A DNA stretch of 62,223 nt from F23-B02 sp946405205 (GTDB lineage Bacteria; Bacillota; Clostridia; Oscillospirales; Oscillospiraceae). The stretch covers positions 1-62,223 of the forward strand of contig CAMJGL010000012.1 in NCBI GenBank assembly GCA_946405205.1, written 5' to 3'. A program made the position numbers and the translations under genes. The notes beneath the pieces were generated by a model. That model ran no database searches. It saw only the letters and a list, made by a program, of their open reading frames with translations, and was not told the origin of the DNA. This document shows, one piece after another, positions 48,510 through 57,199 of this stretch (its first letter is position 1; each line of letters starts with the position of its first letter).

Positions 48510-49601
48510 CTACATCAGCGCAAGCCACATAAGGCCGTATGCGGCCGCGGCGGAGACCGCGGCGATAGCAGCGAAATATTTCGCGTAAATTCCCTTGTCA
48601 ACGGGAAGGTCGCCCACGAATTTTCCGGTCTGGCCGTTCATGGCAAAGATGTATTTGCGCCCGTTCCAGGTTGTGTTGAGTATCCAGACAGGGTAGAGGG
48701 CGTAGCTTGCCTTGCCGCCGTCAAAGCGGACGGAGCTGTTTTCGGGGATAACGCTCGTGTATGCGGGCGATACGGTGTCTCTAAGCGCATCCTCCGCGCT
48801 TGCCTTGATGCGGCTGTTGGCGCGTGCGATGCTCTCCTCGGCGGTGACGTCATACTTGTCGGCAAAATAGCCCGAGAGATATGCGGTGCGGAAATCCACG
48901 GCTTCGGTGAAGTCAAAGGGCTCCAGCGACTCCATGAGATCGTCCGGCATTTTTGCCGAGCCGTCGACCGGAATATGCTCGAAGCCGAGGCTGCCGCTCC
49001 TGAAAAGATTATAAAAGCTGGTCGAGGTGTAATTATAGTTTGCGTCGCTCCATACGCGTGTTTTGGTCGCCCGGTATCTTACGCGGGCGTCCGCGGTCGC
49101 GTCGAAGAGCCAGAAGGGAACGTAAACGCCCTTTATCTCGTCGATATGATTTTCGCTTTTGAACACCCTCGGGAGCAGCTTCTTGCCCTCAAGGTGCTTC
49201 TTGAGCGCCGCCTTGGCGGCCTTTTTGTCGAGCTTGAACGGAATGACATAGTCCGGCTTCAGCTCGCCGGAGAGCCGGTTTTTGAATATGACCGGATTTC
49301 CGCAGAAGGGGCAGCTTGACGCCGACGTGGTCTCGTCGGTTATTATCTCGCCGCCGCATGAGGAGCAGACATATATGCTGACGTCCTCGTCCTCGCCCTC
49401 CTGCCAGTGCCCGCCGCCTTCGGTGTCCCAGCTCATGTCGTCGCCGCGGTCTTCCTTCAGGCCCTCGTCATAGCTTTTGAGCGTCTCGGTCTCGAACTCC
49501 GTGTCGCAGTAGGGACACTTCATTTTCTGCGCGGAGCTGTCAAAGCTTATCGCGCCGCCGCAGCAGGGGCACTTGTATTGGAGCATGCTGCATGTTTCCA
49601 T
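48510..49601 (-). CDS. TFIIB-type zinc-ribbon membrane protein (YdjG-like)
   Basis: A 363-residue protein with two N-terminal zinc ribbons: CPCCGG...CPYC (about residues 11-31) and CSSCGG...CPFCGN (about 80-100). A beta-rich domain with LKPDYVIPFKLDKKAAKAALKKHLEG and YVPFWLFDATADARVRY follows, then a C-terminal membrane helix (YFAAIAAVSAAAAYGLMWLAL). The ATG at 49601 is preferred over a GTG at 49610 that would overlap the SPFH gene. It has the layout of YdjG-type proteins. Ten bases separate it from the TPM gene. Confidence 0.85.
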   Translation of the reverse strand: METCSMLQYKCPCCGGAISFDSSAQKMKCPYCDTEFETETLKSYDEGLKEDRGDDMSWDTEGGGHWQEGEDEDVSIYVCSSCGGEIITDETTSASSCPFCGNPVIFKNRLSGELKPDYVIPFKLDKKAAKAALKKHLEGKKLLPRVFKSENHIDEIKGVYVPFWLFDATADARVRYRATKTRVWSDANYNYTSTSFYNLFRSGSLGFEHIPVDGSAKMPDDLMESLEPFDFTEAVDFRTAYLSGYFADKYDVTAEESIARANSRIKASAEDALRDTVSPAYTSVIPENSSVRFDGGKASYALYPVWILNTTWNGRKYIFAMNGQTGKFVGDLPVDKGIYAKYFAAIAAVSAAAAYGLMWLALM

Positions 49602-49606
49602 ACCAG

Positions 49607-50827
49607 TCACTCTTTGTCGCCCTCGTCAAAGGGATCGCCGCATTCAGGGCAGAACTTCGGGGGCTTTGAGGGATCGGCGGGCTGCCAGCCGCATTTATTG
49701 CAGCGGTAAACGGGCTTTTTCGCACCGCACTCGGGGCAGAATTTGCCCGTGTTCACAGAGCCGCAGGCGCAGGTCCAAGCCTCGGCTGCAGGAGCCGCGA
49801 CTGTGGGAGCCGCCGCGGGAGCGGCCTGCTGCTGTCCCATTGCGTAGAGGTTCTGCGCGTTCACTCCGCCTGCGTTCATAGCCATGCCCATGCCCATGAA
49901 GCCGGTCATCGCGCCCGCGGAGTTGCCCGCCGCAGTGCGCATCGCGTCCGCCTGAGCGCCGACGAGGTTTGCGGCGGCCATGGTGGGATCGCGCATGACC
50001 GCAGAGCGCTGGAGCTCCTTGATGGCCTTGGCGTCCTCATCGGGCAGCGTTATGGGGTTCATGGCGATGGAAACGACGCTGATGCCGCGAATCTCGCCCC
50101 ACTTGCGGGTTAGGGTCTCGTTCATGAGCTGGGAGAGCTCCTCGGCGTGGGCGGGTATCTGGTTCGGGCGCATCCCCATCTCGGAGAGCTTTGCAAATGC
50201 TGGCTGCAGAGCGCTTATGAACTCGGCCTTGAGCTGGCTGTCTATCTCCTCGCGGGAATAATCCTGCTCGACGTTGCCGCAGACGTTGGTGTAAAACAGC
50301 AGGGGGTTGGTGAGCTTGTAGGAATATACGCCGTTGCAGCGCACCGAGGTGTCGAGATCGAGCCCGATGTTGCCGTCGACGATGCGGAAAGGTATTGGGT
50401 TTGCCGTGCCGAATTTGTTGTCGACGATCTCCTTGGTGTTGAAGTAGTAAACGCGCTGATCCTTGCCGGTGTCGCCGCCGAAGGTGAAGCGCTTGCCGAT
50501 GAGCCTGAAGGTGTCGAGTATCGACTGACCGAGGGGACCGGCAAAGATGCTGGGCTCGGTGGAGGTGTCGTAGGTGAACTGGCCGGGCTCGGCGCAGACC
50601 TCAACGATCTTGCCCTGCTCGACGATTATCATGCACTGTCCGTCGGCTACGGCGATACCGGAGCCGTTGGATATGATGTTGTCGCTGCCCTTGGTGTTTG
50701 ACGAGCGCGAGCTTACGCCCTTGACAACGAGAGTGTCCTTATCAATTGCGTCGCAGTAGAAAAACTCCTTCCACTGATCGGCCAGCGTACTACCGAGCGC
50801 GCCTGCTCCTGCTTTTATAAGTCCCAT
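49607..50827 (-). CDS. SPFH-domain protein with C-terminal zinc ribbons (YdjI-like)
   Basis: A 406-residue SPFH-domain protein. Residues 1-290 match the YdjI/virion-core-like SPFH class (TLVVKGVSSRSSNTKGSDN, VCAEPGQFTYDTSTEP, NPLLFYTNVCGNVEQDYSREEID). Then comes a Met/Gly/Ala-rich linker, then two zinc ribbons (CACGSVNTGKFCPECG and CNKCGW...CPECGDPF). ATG at 50827 preceded by AAAGGGG. It is followed at once by the zinc-ribbon gene. In B. subtilis, YdjI recruits PspA to membranes; no pspA gene is near here. Confidence 0.88.
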   Translation of the reverse strand: MGLIKAGAGALGSTLADQWKEFFYCDAIDKDTLVVKGVSSRSSNTKGSDNIISNGSGIAVADGQCMIIVEQGKIVEVCAEPGQFTYDTSTEPSIFAGPLGQSILDTFRLIGKRFTFGGDTGKDQRVYYFNTKEIVDNKFGTANPIPFRIVDGNIGLDLDTSVRCNGVYSYKLTNPLLFYTNVCGNVEQDYSREEIDSQLKAEFISALQPAFAKLSEMGMRPNQIPAHAEELSQLMNETLTRKWGEIRGISVVSIAMNPITLPDEDAKAIKELQRSAVMRDPTMAAANLVGAQADAMRTAAGNSAGAMTGFMGMGMAMNAGGVNAQNLYAMGQQQAAPAAAPTVAAPAAEAWTCACGSVNTGKFCPECGAKKPVYRCNKCGWQPADPSKPPKFCPECGDPFDEGDKE

Positions 50828-50859
50828 ATTCAAGAACCCCTTTCATATTTGTATTTGAT

Positions 50860-51219
50860 TCATTTCGTAATACCGCGGAAGAGATAATCTCCGGCCTCCA
50901 CGGGCGGAAGCAGCTCCGAGGCTTTGATAAGATCTTCGATGCGCTCTGCTCTTACCGGCTCGCAGGGCTCAAGAGGGGAGACCCCGCCGTTGAAGGCGCC
51001 GCTCATGACCGACGGTCTGTCAACGGGAAGTATCCTGCGCCCGTCCTCGCAGACGAAGTACAGTCTAAGGTCAACATCCCGGCCGCTGGTGGCGTGGAGC
51101 GCGAGCTGACCTATGAGAGGATACATCTGCTCGAACACCTCGGCCTGCGTGCATTCGAGAAGATAGACTTCGCCGGCAAAATCGGGTTTTTTCCCCGTCC
51201 ATCTTTTCTGTATCTGCAT
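50860..51219 (-). CDS. Conserved-looking protein of unknown function, first gene of ydjGHI-like operon
   Basis: A 119-residue soluble protein (KRWTGKKPDFAGEVYLLECTQAEVFEQMYPL...). It has no signal peptide or membrane helix and looks alpha/beta. CAGGAGGTATTTT precedes the ATG. Thirty-two bases separate it from the SPFH gene, so it is probably co-transcribed and may take part in the same membrane process. No family recognised. Confidence 0.65.
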   Translation of the reverse strand: MQIQKRWTGKKPDFAGEVYLLECTQAEVFEQMYPLIGQLALHATSGRDVDLRLYFVCEDGRRILPVDRPSVMSGAFNGGVSPLEPCEPVRAERIEDLIKASELLPPVEAGDYLFRGITK

Positions 51220-51325
51220 AAAATACCTCCTGACCGCCGCCTTGTCGTGCGGAAAAACGCATGAGCTGTAAGCAGCATTCTACATTAGTTATAATATTAT
51301 CACGGCTTGCTCTTGCTTTCAACAC

Positions 51326-51354
51326 TTGCGGATATTAAAATATGGTGGTAAAAT
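51326..51354 (+). promoter_or_regulatory. Promoter of ahcY
   Basis: TTGCGG and TAAAAT with a 17-base spacer, about 32 bases before the GTG start. Confidence 0.65.
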
Positions 51355-51386
51355 TAATTGTTTGATTAAAAAGGGGGATCACTGCC

Positions 51387-52622
51387 GTGAGCAAAATTAA
51401 AGATATAAAGCTTGCACCTTCGGGTGAAATGAAAATAAACTGGGTTGAGCGCAATATGCCCGTACTGCGCGGGATAGGCGAGGACTTCAGGAAATCAAGA
51501 CCCTTTGCCGGAATGAAGGTGGCGCTTTCCGTCCATCTTGAGGCGAAAACGGCATATCTCTGCCGGGTCATGGAGATGGGCGGTGCCGAGATGTATGTAA
51601 CAGGCTCCAACCCCCTGTCCACTCAGGACGACGTCGCCGCGGCGCTTGCAGCGGGCGGTATGAACGTTTTTGCCGAATACGGCTGCTCCATGGAGCAATA
51701 TGAGGAATGTCTTGAGGAGGTCCTCAAGGTCGGCCCGAATATCATCATCGACGACGGCGGCGACCTTGTACATCTCATGCACACGAAATACGCAGACCTG
51801 ATCCCCAATGTCATCGGCGGCTGCGAGGAGACGACCACGGGCATAAACCGCCTGAAGATCATGTCAAAGGCCGGCGAGCTCAAATTCCCCATGGTGATGG
51901 TCAACGACGCCGACTGCAAGCATATGTTCGATAACCGCTACGGCACCGGCCAGAGCGTGTGGGACGGCATTTGCCGCACGACAAATCTCATCGTTGCCGG
52001 CAAATACGTCGTTATATCCGGCTACGGCTGGTGCGGAAAGGGCGTAACGCTGCGTGCAAAGGGACTCGGCGCGAAGGTCATCGTGACGGAGACCGATCCC
52101 ATCCGCGCTCTCGAAGCCGTCATGGACGGCTACGAGGTCATGCCGATGTCCGAGGCCGCAAAGATAGGCGATATCTTCTGCACCGTGACCGGCGGCAGGG
52201 ATATCATAACGGCCGAGCATTTTCCGCTTATGAAGGACGGGGCCATACTCTCCAACGCGGGCCACTTCAACATTGAAGTGGATATGGACGCACTGGAAAA
52301 GATGGCCGTCGAAAAATATGAGGCTCGCCATAATATACAGGGCTATGTCATGCCCGACGGCAGAACGCTGTTCACTATAGCCGAGGGCAGACTCGTGAAC
52401 CTTGCCGCCGCCGACGGACACCCCGCCGAGATAATGGATATGAGCTTCGCCATCCAGGCGATGAGCGCTCAGTTCCTCGCGGAAAACCGCGGAAAGCTCA
52501 AAGCGGACGTGGTCGCGGTGCCGCGCGAGATCGACGAGGCCGTCGCCCGCCGCAAGCTCAGGGCCATGGGCGTTGGGATCGACAGTCTCAGCCGTGAGCA
52601 GGCTGAGTACCTCGGCAGATAA
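51387..52622 (+). CDS. ahcY: Adenosylhomocysteinase
   Basis: A 411-residue NAD-dependent enzyme that splits S-adenosylhomocysteine. The NAD loop is VISGYGWCGKGVTLRAKGLGAKVIVTETDP (about residues 208-237). Substrate residues appear in LSVHLEAKTAYLCRVMEMGGAEM, GCEETTTGINRL and SNAGHFNIEVD. It lacks the insert of about 40 residues found in many bacterial forms, so it is of the shorter archaeal/thermophile-like type. GTG start after AAAGGGGGATC. mgtE follows after 45 bases. Confidence 0.95.
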   Translation: MSKIKDIKLAPSGEMKINWVERNMPVLRGIGEDFRKSRPFAGMKVALSVHLEAKTAYLCRVMEMGGAEMYVTGSNPLSTQDDVAAALAAGGMNVFAEYGCSMEQYEECLEEVLKVGPNIIIDDGGDLVHLMHTKYADLIPNVIGGCEETTTGINRLKIMSKAGELKFPMVMVNDADCKHMFDNRYGTGQSVWDGICRTTNLIVAGKYVVISGYGWCGKGVTLRAKGLGAKVIVTETDPIRALEAVMDGYEVMPMSEAAKIGDIFCTVTGGRDIITAEHFPLMKDGAILSNAGHFNIEVDMDALEKMAVEKYEARHNIQGYVMPDGRTLFTIAEGRLVNLAAADGHPAEIMDMSFAIQAMSAQFLAENRGKLKADVVAVPREIDEAVARRKLRAMGVGIDSLSREQAEYLGR

Positions 52623-52667
52623 GAAGCTTAGGCGAGAACGGCAATATTCCGAAAGGAGGGTTCCGGA

Positions 52668-54068
52668 ATGGAAAACATGGATAACATGGATTTTGAAGCC
52701 ATGCACGACCGGCAGACCGACGAGCTTATGGAGCTGCTGGACGCGCACCGCATGAAAGAGCTTCAGCTCCGCCTTGAGGACATGAATGAATTTGACGTCG
52801 CGGAGTTTCTGACGGAGATAGGAGACAACAGGATGCCCATGGTGTTCCGCCTTCTGTCCAAGGAAACCGCCGCCGACACTTTTGCAAATTTTGACGCCCC
52901 CGAGCAGGAACAGATAATAAACTCGATAACGGACTCGGAGCTTTCCGCCATCGTCGAGGAGCTGTACGTCGACGACGCGGTCGACATGATGGAGGAGCTG
53001 CCGGCAAATGTAGTAAAGCGCGTCATGCGCACCGCCACGCCCGAGACACGAAATCTTATAAACCAGTACCTTAACTACCCCGAAAACTCCGCGGGCAGCA
53101 TCATGACCGCCGAGTTTGTCGACCTTAAAAAGTATATGAACGTGCGGGAGTCCATTGCCCGCATCCGCAGGATCGGCGAGGATAAGGAGACGATATACAC
53201 CTGCTTCGTCACCTCCGCCGACCGTAAGCTTGAAGGCGTTCTGTCGGTAAAGGATCTTCTGCTCTCGGACGACGAGACCGTTATAGAAGACCTCATGGAC
53301 AAAAACATAATTTTCTGCATGACCCACGACGACCAGGAGGAGGCCGCGGAAAAGATCTCCGACTACGACCTGATGGCTCTGCCGGTCGTTGACAAGGAAG
53401 GCAGGCTCGTCGGCATCGTCACGGTCGACGACGTCATCGACGTCATGGAAGCCGAGGCCACCGAGGACTTTGAACTCATGGCCGCAATGACGCCTTCCGA
53501 CAAGCCGTATTCCCGCACCGGAGCGGCTGAAATGTGGAAAAGGCGCGTGCCGTGGCTGATGTTCCTTATGCTTTCGGCCACCTTCACCAGCATGATAATA
53601 AACTCCTTTGAGGATGCGCTGGCCGCTCAGGCGGTGCTTATCAGCTTCATACCCATGCTCATGGGCACCGGCGGCAACTCGGGCGCCCAGGCCGCCACCG
53701 CCGTTATCCGAAGCCTGTCTCTGGGCGATACCGAGCCCGAGGACGTGCTGCGGGTAATATGGAAGGAATGGCGCGTTGCCATTCTGTGCGGCCTTACCCT
53801 TGCGGCGGTTAACTTCGCGAAAATGCTGCTTGTCGACCGGATGCTGATGCACCAGCCCGAGGTCACTGTTACCGTCGCCGCGGCAGTCAGCCTTTCGATC
53901 GTGCTGATAATAATGTTCGCCAAGGTCGTCGGCAGTACCCTGCCCATAGCGGCAGAGAAGATCGGCGTCGATCCGGCGGTAATGGCAAACCCGCTCATAT
54001 CGACGATAACCGACGCTGTGTCACTGCTAATATATTTTGAAATTGCGAAGCTGATACTCGGCTTCTGA
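52668..54068 (+). CDS. mgtE: Magnesium transporter MgtE
   Basis: A 466-residue Mg2+ channel. The N-domain (about residues 30-130, AEFLTEIGDNRMPMVFRLLSKETAADTFANFD) and two CBS domains (about 140-270) form the Mg-sensing gate. Five C-terminal helices include the signature PMLMGTGGNSGAQAATAVIRSLSLG and KVVGSTLPIAAEKIGVDPAVMANPLISTITDA. AAAGGAGGG precedes the ATG. No M-box or other riboswitch is visible in the 45-base gap before it. Confidence 0.96.
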   Translation: MENMDNMDFEAMHDRQTDELMELLDAHRMKELQLRLEDMNEFDVAEFLTEIGDNRMPMVFRLLSKETAADTFANFDAPEQEQIINSITDSELSAIVEELYVDDAVDMMEELPANVVKRVMRTATPETRNLINQYLNYPENSAGSIMTAEFVDLKKYMNVRESIARIRRIGEDKETIYTCFVTSADRKLEGVLSVKDLLLSDDETVIEDLMDKNIIFCMTHDDQEEAAEKISDYDLMALPVVDKEGRLVGIVTVDDVIDVMEAEATEDFELMAAMTPSDKPYSRTGAAEMWKRRVPWLMFLMLSATFTSMIINSFEDALAAQAVLISFIPMLMGTGGNSGAQAATAVIRSLSLGDTEPEDVLRVIWKEWRVAILCGLTLAAVNFAKMLLVDRMLMHQPEVTVTVAAAVSLSIVLIIMFAKVVGSTLPIAAEKIGVDPAVMANPLISTITDAVSLLIYFEIAKLILGF

Positions 54069-54076
54069 GAGATGAT

Positions 54077-54994
54077 ATGACTGTACTTATAGAGAAAATG
54101 GCCCTGCTGGTGATACTGCTGGCTCTGGGCTACCTTTGTGCGCGCCTGAAGCTGGTGGGGCCGGAATTCAATAAAGGTCTCAGCAAGCTTGTAATAAACG
54201 TGTTCCTCGCGGGGATGATCCTGTCCTCGGTTATAAACAAAAAGCTGGAGATGACCGGCGGAGACGTCGCATTCGGCCTCCTGATGATGACGCTGTCGAT
54301 GCTCATCTGTCTCGGTTTGGGCTGGCTCAGCCCCACGCTGCTGCGGATAAAGGACGGGGACAAGGGCATGTACCGCATGCTGTCCGCTTTCATGAATAAC
54401 GGCTTTGTCGGCTTCCCGCTCGTCGCGGCCGTTTACGGCGAGAACGCGGTGTTTTTTGCGTCCCTGTCAAACATTCCCTTCAATCTGCTGCTGTACACCG
54501 TGGGCGTGATGCTCCTGCAAAAAGGTGATAAAAACACCAAATTCAGCATAAAAAGCGTTATAAACGTCCCCATCGTGGCAACGCTCATCGCGGTCGTGAT
54601 ATTCGCCTTCGAGATACCCATGCCGAAGCTCGTGGACGATGTGGCCGACACCGTATCCGCCGCAACGGTGCCGCTTTCAATGATGTGCGTAGGCTTGTCT
54701 CTGGGCAGCGTTTCGCTGAAAGAGGCTCTGCTGCAGCCGAGGCTTTACGGCATAAGCCTTGTGAGGCTCATAATCTGCCCGCTGACGGTATGGCTCGTTC
54801 TGCGGATGTTCATCACAAACCCCGTCATCCTCGGGACTATAGTGCTCCTTGCAGCCTGCCCCTCGGCCATTATCTGCACCATCCTCGGTATACAGTACGG
54901 CAGGGACGGCGTCGAGTCCTCGGAGGCGATATTCATAAGCACAATGCTGTCGATGATAACGATACCGCTGCTGATATCCGTCCTCGGACTTTAA
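54077..54994 (+). CDS. AEC-family transporter
   Basis: A 305-residue auxin-efflux-carrier-type protein with about ten helices in two halves. FMNNGFVGFPLVAAVYGENAVFFASLSNIPFN and LLAACPSAIICTILGIQYGRD are typical segments. It starts eight bases after mgtE. Such proteins export malate or other carboxylates in some bacteria; the substrate here is unknown. A long hairpin follows. Confidence 0.88.
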   Translation: MTVLIEKMALLVILLALGYLCARLKLVGPEFNKGLSKLVINVFLAGMILSSVINKKLEMTGGDVAFGLLMMTLSMLICLGLGWLSPTLLRIKDGDKGMYRMLSAFMNNGFVGFPLVAAVYGENAVFFASLSNIPFNLLLYTVGVMLLQKGDKNTKFSIKSVINVPIVATLIAVVIFAFEIPMPKLVDDVADTVSAATVPLSMMCVGLSLGSVSLKEALLQPRLYGISLVRLIICPLTVWLVLRMFITNPVILGTIVLLAACPSAIICTILGIQYGRDGVESSEAIFISTMLSMITIPLLISVLGL

Positions 54995-55007
54995 TAAACA
55001 TAAGAAT

Positions 55008-55051
55008 AAGCACGGGTGCGCTTTTGACTTTTCAAAAGCGTGCCCGTGCTT
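55008..55051. terminator. Bidirectional terminator
   Basis: A 20-base stem starting AAGCACGGG and closing CCCGTGCTT, with two weak pairs, between converging genes. Confidence 0.8.
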
Positions 55052-55053
55052 CG

Positions 55054-55752
55054 TCATGCCACCAGAACCTTACCCAGAACGCGCAGGGGAAGCTCCGGTG
55101 ATATTCTTATGTCGGGATATGCGGGGTTTAAAGAGTGCAGCGCCAGATGATCGCCCGCCGCGACGAGCTGCTTGAGGTACGCGCAGCCGTCATAGAGGAA
55201 AATGCCTATCTCGCCCGTCATAAGGCTGTGCTGCTGCCTTACCCACACGGTCTGACCGTCGTGGAACTCGGGCTCCATACTGTCGCCGGCGACGCGGACG
55301 CCGAAGTTTGCGCTCTCCGATACCTCGGGGCCGACCTCGGTCATCTCATAATCCTCACTGTCGAGAAACTGGCCGGTGCCCGCCGACACCGCGAGAGAGT
55401 ACAGCGGAAGGCTGCGCAGGCGCACGGGCTCCGGCTGCACGGCGTAGCGGCCGCTGTCACGCAGAAGCTCGATGTATTCCATGGCCTTTTTCCTGCCGAG
55501 ACTGTCAAGCCCCGCAAGAAGACCGCCTCGGGAGCTGCCGAAAAACTCCCCGCCTATGTCGTCAATCTCAAGCGCACGGCACAGGGCAAGAAACTGCCTC
55601 GCGTTCGGAAGCGTGTTTCCGTTCTCCCATTTGGATATAGCCTGATTGGTGACCTCAACGCCCTCTCCGCCAAGACGGCGGGCAAGCTCGGACTGCGAAA
55701 GCCCCAGCTCCCTGCGGCGGATATTCAAAATTTCTCCTATATTTACGCTCAT
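55054..55752 (-). CDS. LexA-like XRE-S24 repressor
   Basis: A 232-residue repressor. The XRE helix-turn-helix is at residues 5-65 (LSQSELARRLGGEGVEVTNQAISKWENGNTLP). The S24 domain lies in 115-232: a possible Ala-Gly cleavage site in YSLAVSAGTGQFL, the nucleophile Ser in VAGDSMEPEFHDGQTV, and the Lys base in CAYLKQLVAAGDHL. Proteins of this layout (CI/HdiR-like) cleave themselves upon DNA damage. It is divergent from a Y-family polymerase whose promoter is flanked by an inverted repeat, suggesting a local SOS switch. Confidence 0.88.
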   Translation of the reverse strand: MSVNIGEILNIRRRELGLSQSELARRLGGEGVEVTNQAISKWENGNTLPNARQFLALCRALEIDDIGGEFFGSSRGGLLAGLDSLGRKKAMEYIELLRDSGRYAVQPEPVRLRSLPLYSLAVSAGTGQFLDSEDYEMTEVGPEVSESANFGVRVAGDSMEPEFHDGQTVWVRQQHSLMTGEIGIFLYDGCAYLKQLVAAGDHLALHSLNPAYPDIRISPELPLRVLGKVLVA

Positions 55753-55778
55753 ATCTTTCCTCCGTATCTACTGATATG

Positions 55779-55807
55779 ATTATATAATATACGGATATAA
55801 ATTGCAA
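55779..55807 (-). promoter_or_regulatory. Promoter of the S24 repressor gene
   Basis: Minus-strand TTGCAA and TATAAT with a 17-base spacer. CCGTAT (55762-55767) and ATACGG (55789-55794) flank the -10, a possible operator. Confidence 0.7.
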
Positions 55808-55839
55808 GCACAAATATCTAAAACGGATAAATTTTTCTG

Positions 55840-55889
55840 TTTACATATCCTATTAAGAGATGTATAATGAGCATAATATCTTAATAGGA
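55840..55889 (+). promoter_or_regulatory. Promoter and inverted-repeat operator of Y-family polymerase gene
   Basis: TTTACA (55840) and TATAAT (55863) with a 17-base spacer. TCCTATTAAGA (55848-55858) and TCTTAATAGGA (55879-55889) are perfect reverse complements bracketing the -10. The right arm also covers the ribosome binding site TAGGAG. Confidence 0.8.
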
Positions 55890-55898
55890 GAACCGAAA

Positions 55899-57131
55899 AT
55901 GGATAGGGTGATACTTCATTCGGACATAAATTCCTGCTATGCGAGCGTTGAGCGGCTGTACCGTCCGGAGCTGGGCGAAAAGCCCTTCGCGGTCTGCGGC
56001 TCGAGGGAGCTGAGGCACGGCATCGTACTCGCCAAATGCGATAAAGCAAAGGGCGCGGGAGTAAAAACCGGCATGGCGATATGGCAGGCAAAGCAGCTGT
56101 GCCCCGAGCTTCAGATAGTGGAGCCGCATTTTGACAGATATATCAAATATTCCGATATGGTGCGCGAGATATACAGCGAATATACGGACCTGTGCGAGCC
56201 CTTCGGCATCGACGAGAGCTGGCTGGACATCACAAACTGCCTTGCCTGTCCCGACCCCGTGAAAACGGCAAACGAGATACGGGAGCGGGTGAGACGTGAG
56301 ACGGGGCTTACGGTGAGCGTCGGCGTGTCGTGGAACAAGGTGCTGGCGAAGCTGGGCTCGGACTATAAAAAGCCGGATGCGGTGACGGTGATAGACAGGG
56401 CTCATTTCAGGGACATGGTGTGGCCTCTTCCGGTGTCGGATATGCTGATGGCGGGGCGCAGTACTACGAGAGAGCTGGGGCGGATGGGCATACGCACGAT
56501 AGGCGAGCTTGCCCGCGTGGAGCCGGAGCTTCTGCAGGCCCGTTTCGGAAAAGGCGGCATAACTCTGTGGCGGTACGCAAACGGAACGGACACTTCCCGC
56601 GTGCGCAGGATAGGGGAGGAGCCGCCGCCCAAGTCCATAGGCAACAGCACGACCCTGCCGCAGGATATCGAGAATTTTGAGCAGGCGCGTGTAACACTGC
56701 TGATGCTCGCCGACGGTGTATCCTCACGGCTGCGAAGGCAAAAGCTCAGGTGCCGGACGGTGGAGGTGTCGGCAAGGGGAACGGATCTTCAGTGGAAAAG
56801 CCACCGTATGCGCCTGCGGTACGCCACGGATATAACGGTCGAGCTTGCCGCCTGCGCACTGGAGCTGCTGCGGCAGTGCCACGAGTTTCCCGGCCCCCTG
56901 CGCAGCGTAGGCGTCCGGGCTCTGGAGCTGGTGCACGCCGATGCCGACGAGCAGATTGACATATTTATAGATTATGTAAACATAAACCGACAGCGAAGCA
57001 TCGACGCCGCCGTGGATAAGATACGGGGGAAATACGGGCAGAACAGCATTTGCCGGGCGTCGGTGATGGACGGCGCGGCGCTTTGGGAGGGCGGCAAATG
57101 CAGCTTCTGCTTCGGCTCATTTCCCGATTGA
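55899..57131 (+). CDS. Y-family DNA polymerase (DinB/UvrX-like)
   Basis: A 410-residue translesion polymerase. The catalytic acids are in ILHSDINSCYASVERL (about residue 8) and FGIDESWLDIT (about 105). SVGVSWNKVLAKLGSDYKKPD and the HhH region RSTTRELGRMGIRTIGELARVEPELL follow. The little-finger domain fills the last third. It is the class often induced by DNA damage. ATG at 55899 with TAGGAG upstream. The inverted repeat over its promoter suggests control by the divergent S24 repressor. Contains one TTATGTAAAC copy. Confidence 0.92.
   Translation: MDRVILHSDINSCYASVERLYRPELGEKPFAVCGSRELRHGIVLAKCDKAKGAGVKTGMAIWQAKQLCPELQIVEPHFDRYIKYSDMVREIYSEYTDLCEPFGIDESWLDITNCLACPDPVKTANEIRERVRRETGLTVSVGVSWNKVLAKLGSDYKKPDAVTVIDRAHFRDMVWPLPVSDMLMAGRSTTRELGRMGIRTIGELARVEPELLQARFGKGGITLWRYANGTDTSRVRRIGEEPPPKSIGNSTTLPQDIENFEQARVTLLMLADGVSSRLRRQKLRCRTVEVSARGTDLQWKSHRMRLRYATDITVELAACALELLRQCHEFPGPLRSVGVRALELVHADADEQIDIFIDYVNINRQRSIDAAVDKIRGKYGQNSICRASVMDGAALWEGGKCSFCFGSFPD
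56972..56981 (+). repeat. TTATGTAAAC word, copy 9
   Basis: Exact copy in the Y-family polymerase gene, read as Tyr-Val-Asn. Confidence 0.8.
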
Positions 57132-57199
57132 ATAAAGCCCCGCGCAGTGATATTATATACCAAAACACCTGCCGTTTCGGCGGCGGAACGGAGATAATC

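Noticed and set aside
52623..52667. A magnesium riboswitch before mgtE
   Set aside because: Only 45 bases separate ahcY from mgtE, too short for an M-box or similar element.
51864..53852. A 662-codon open frame on the minus strand opposite ahcY and mgtE
   Set aside because: It lies wholly opposite two clear genes, has no ribosome binding site or recognisable domain, and its residue use (His, Arg, Gly, Val rich) is that of an antisense shadow of GC-biased codons.
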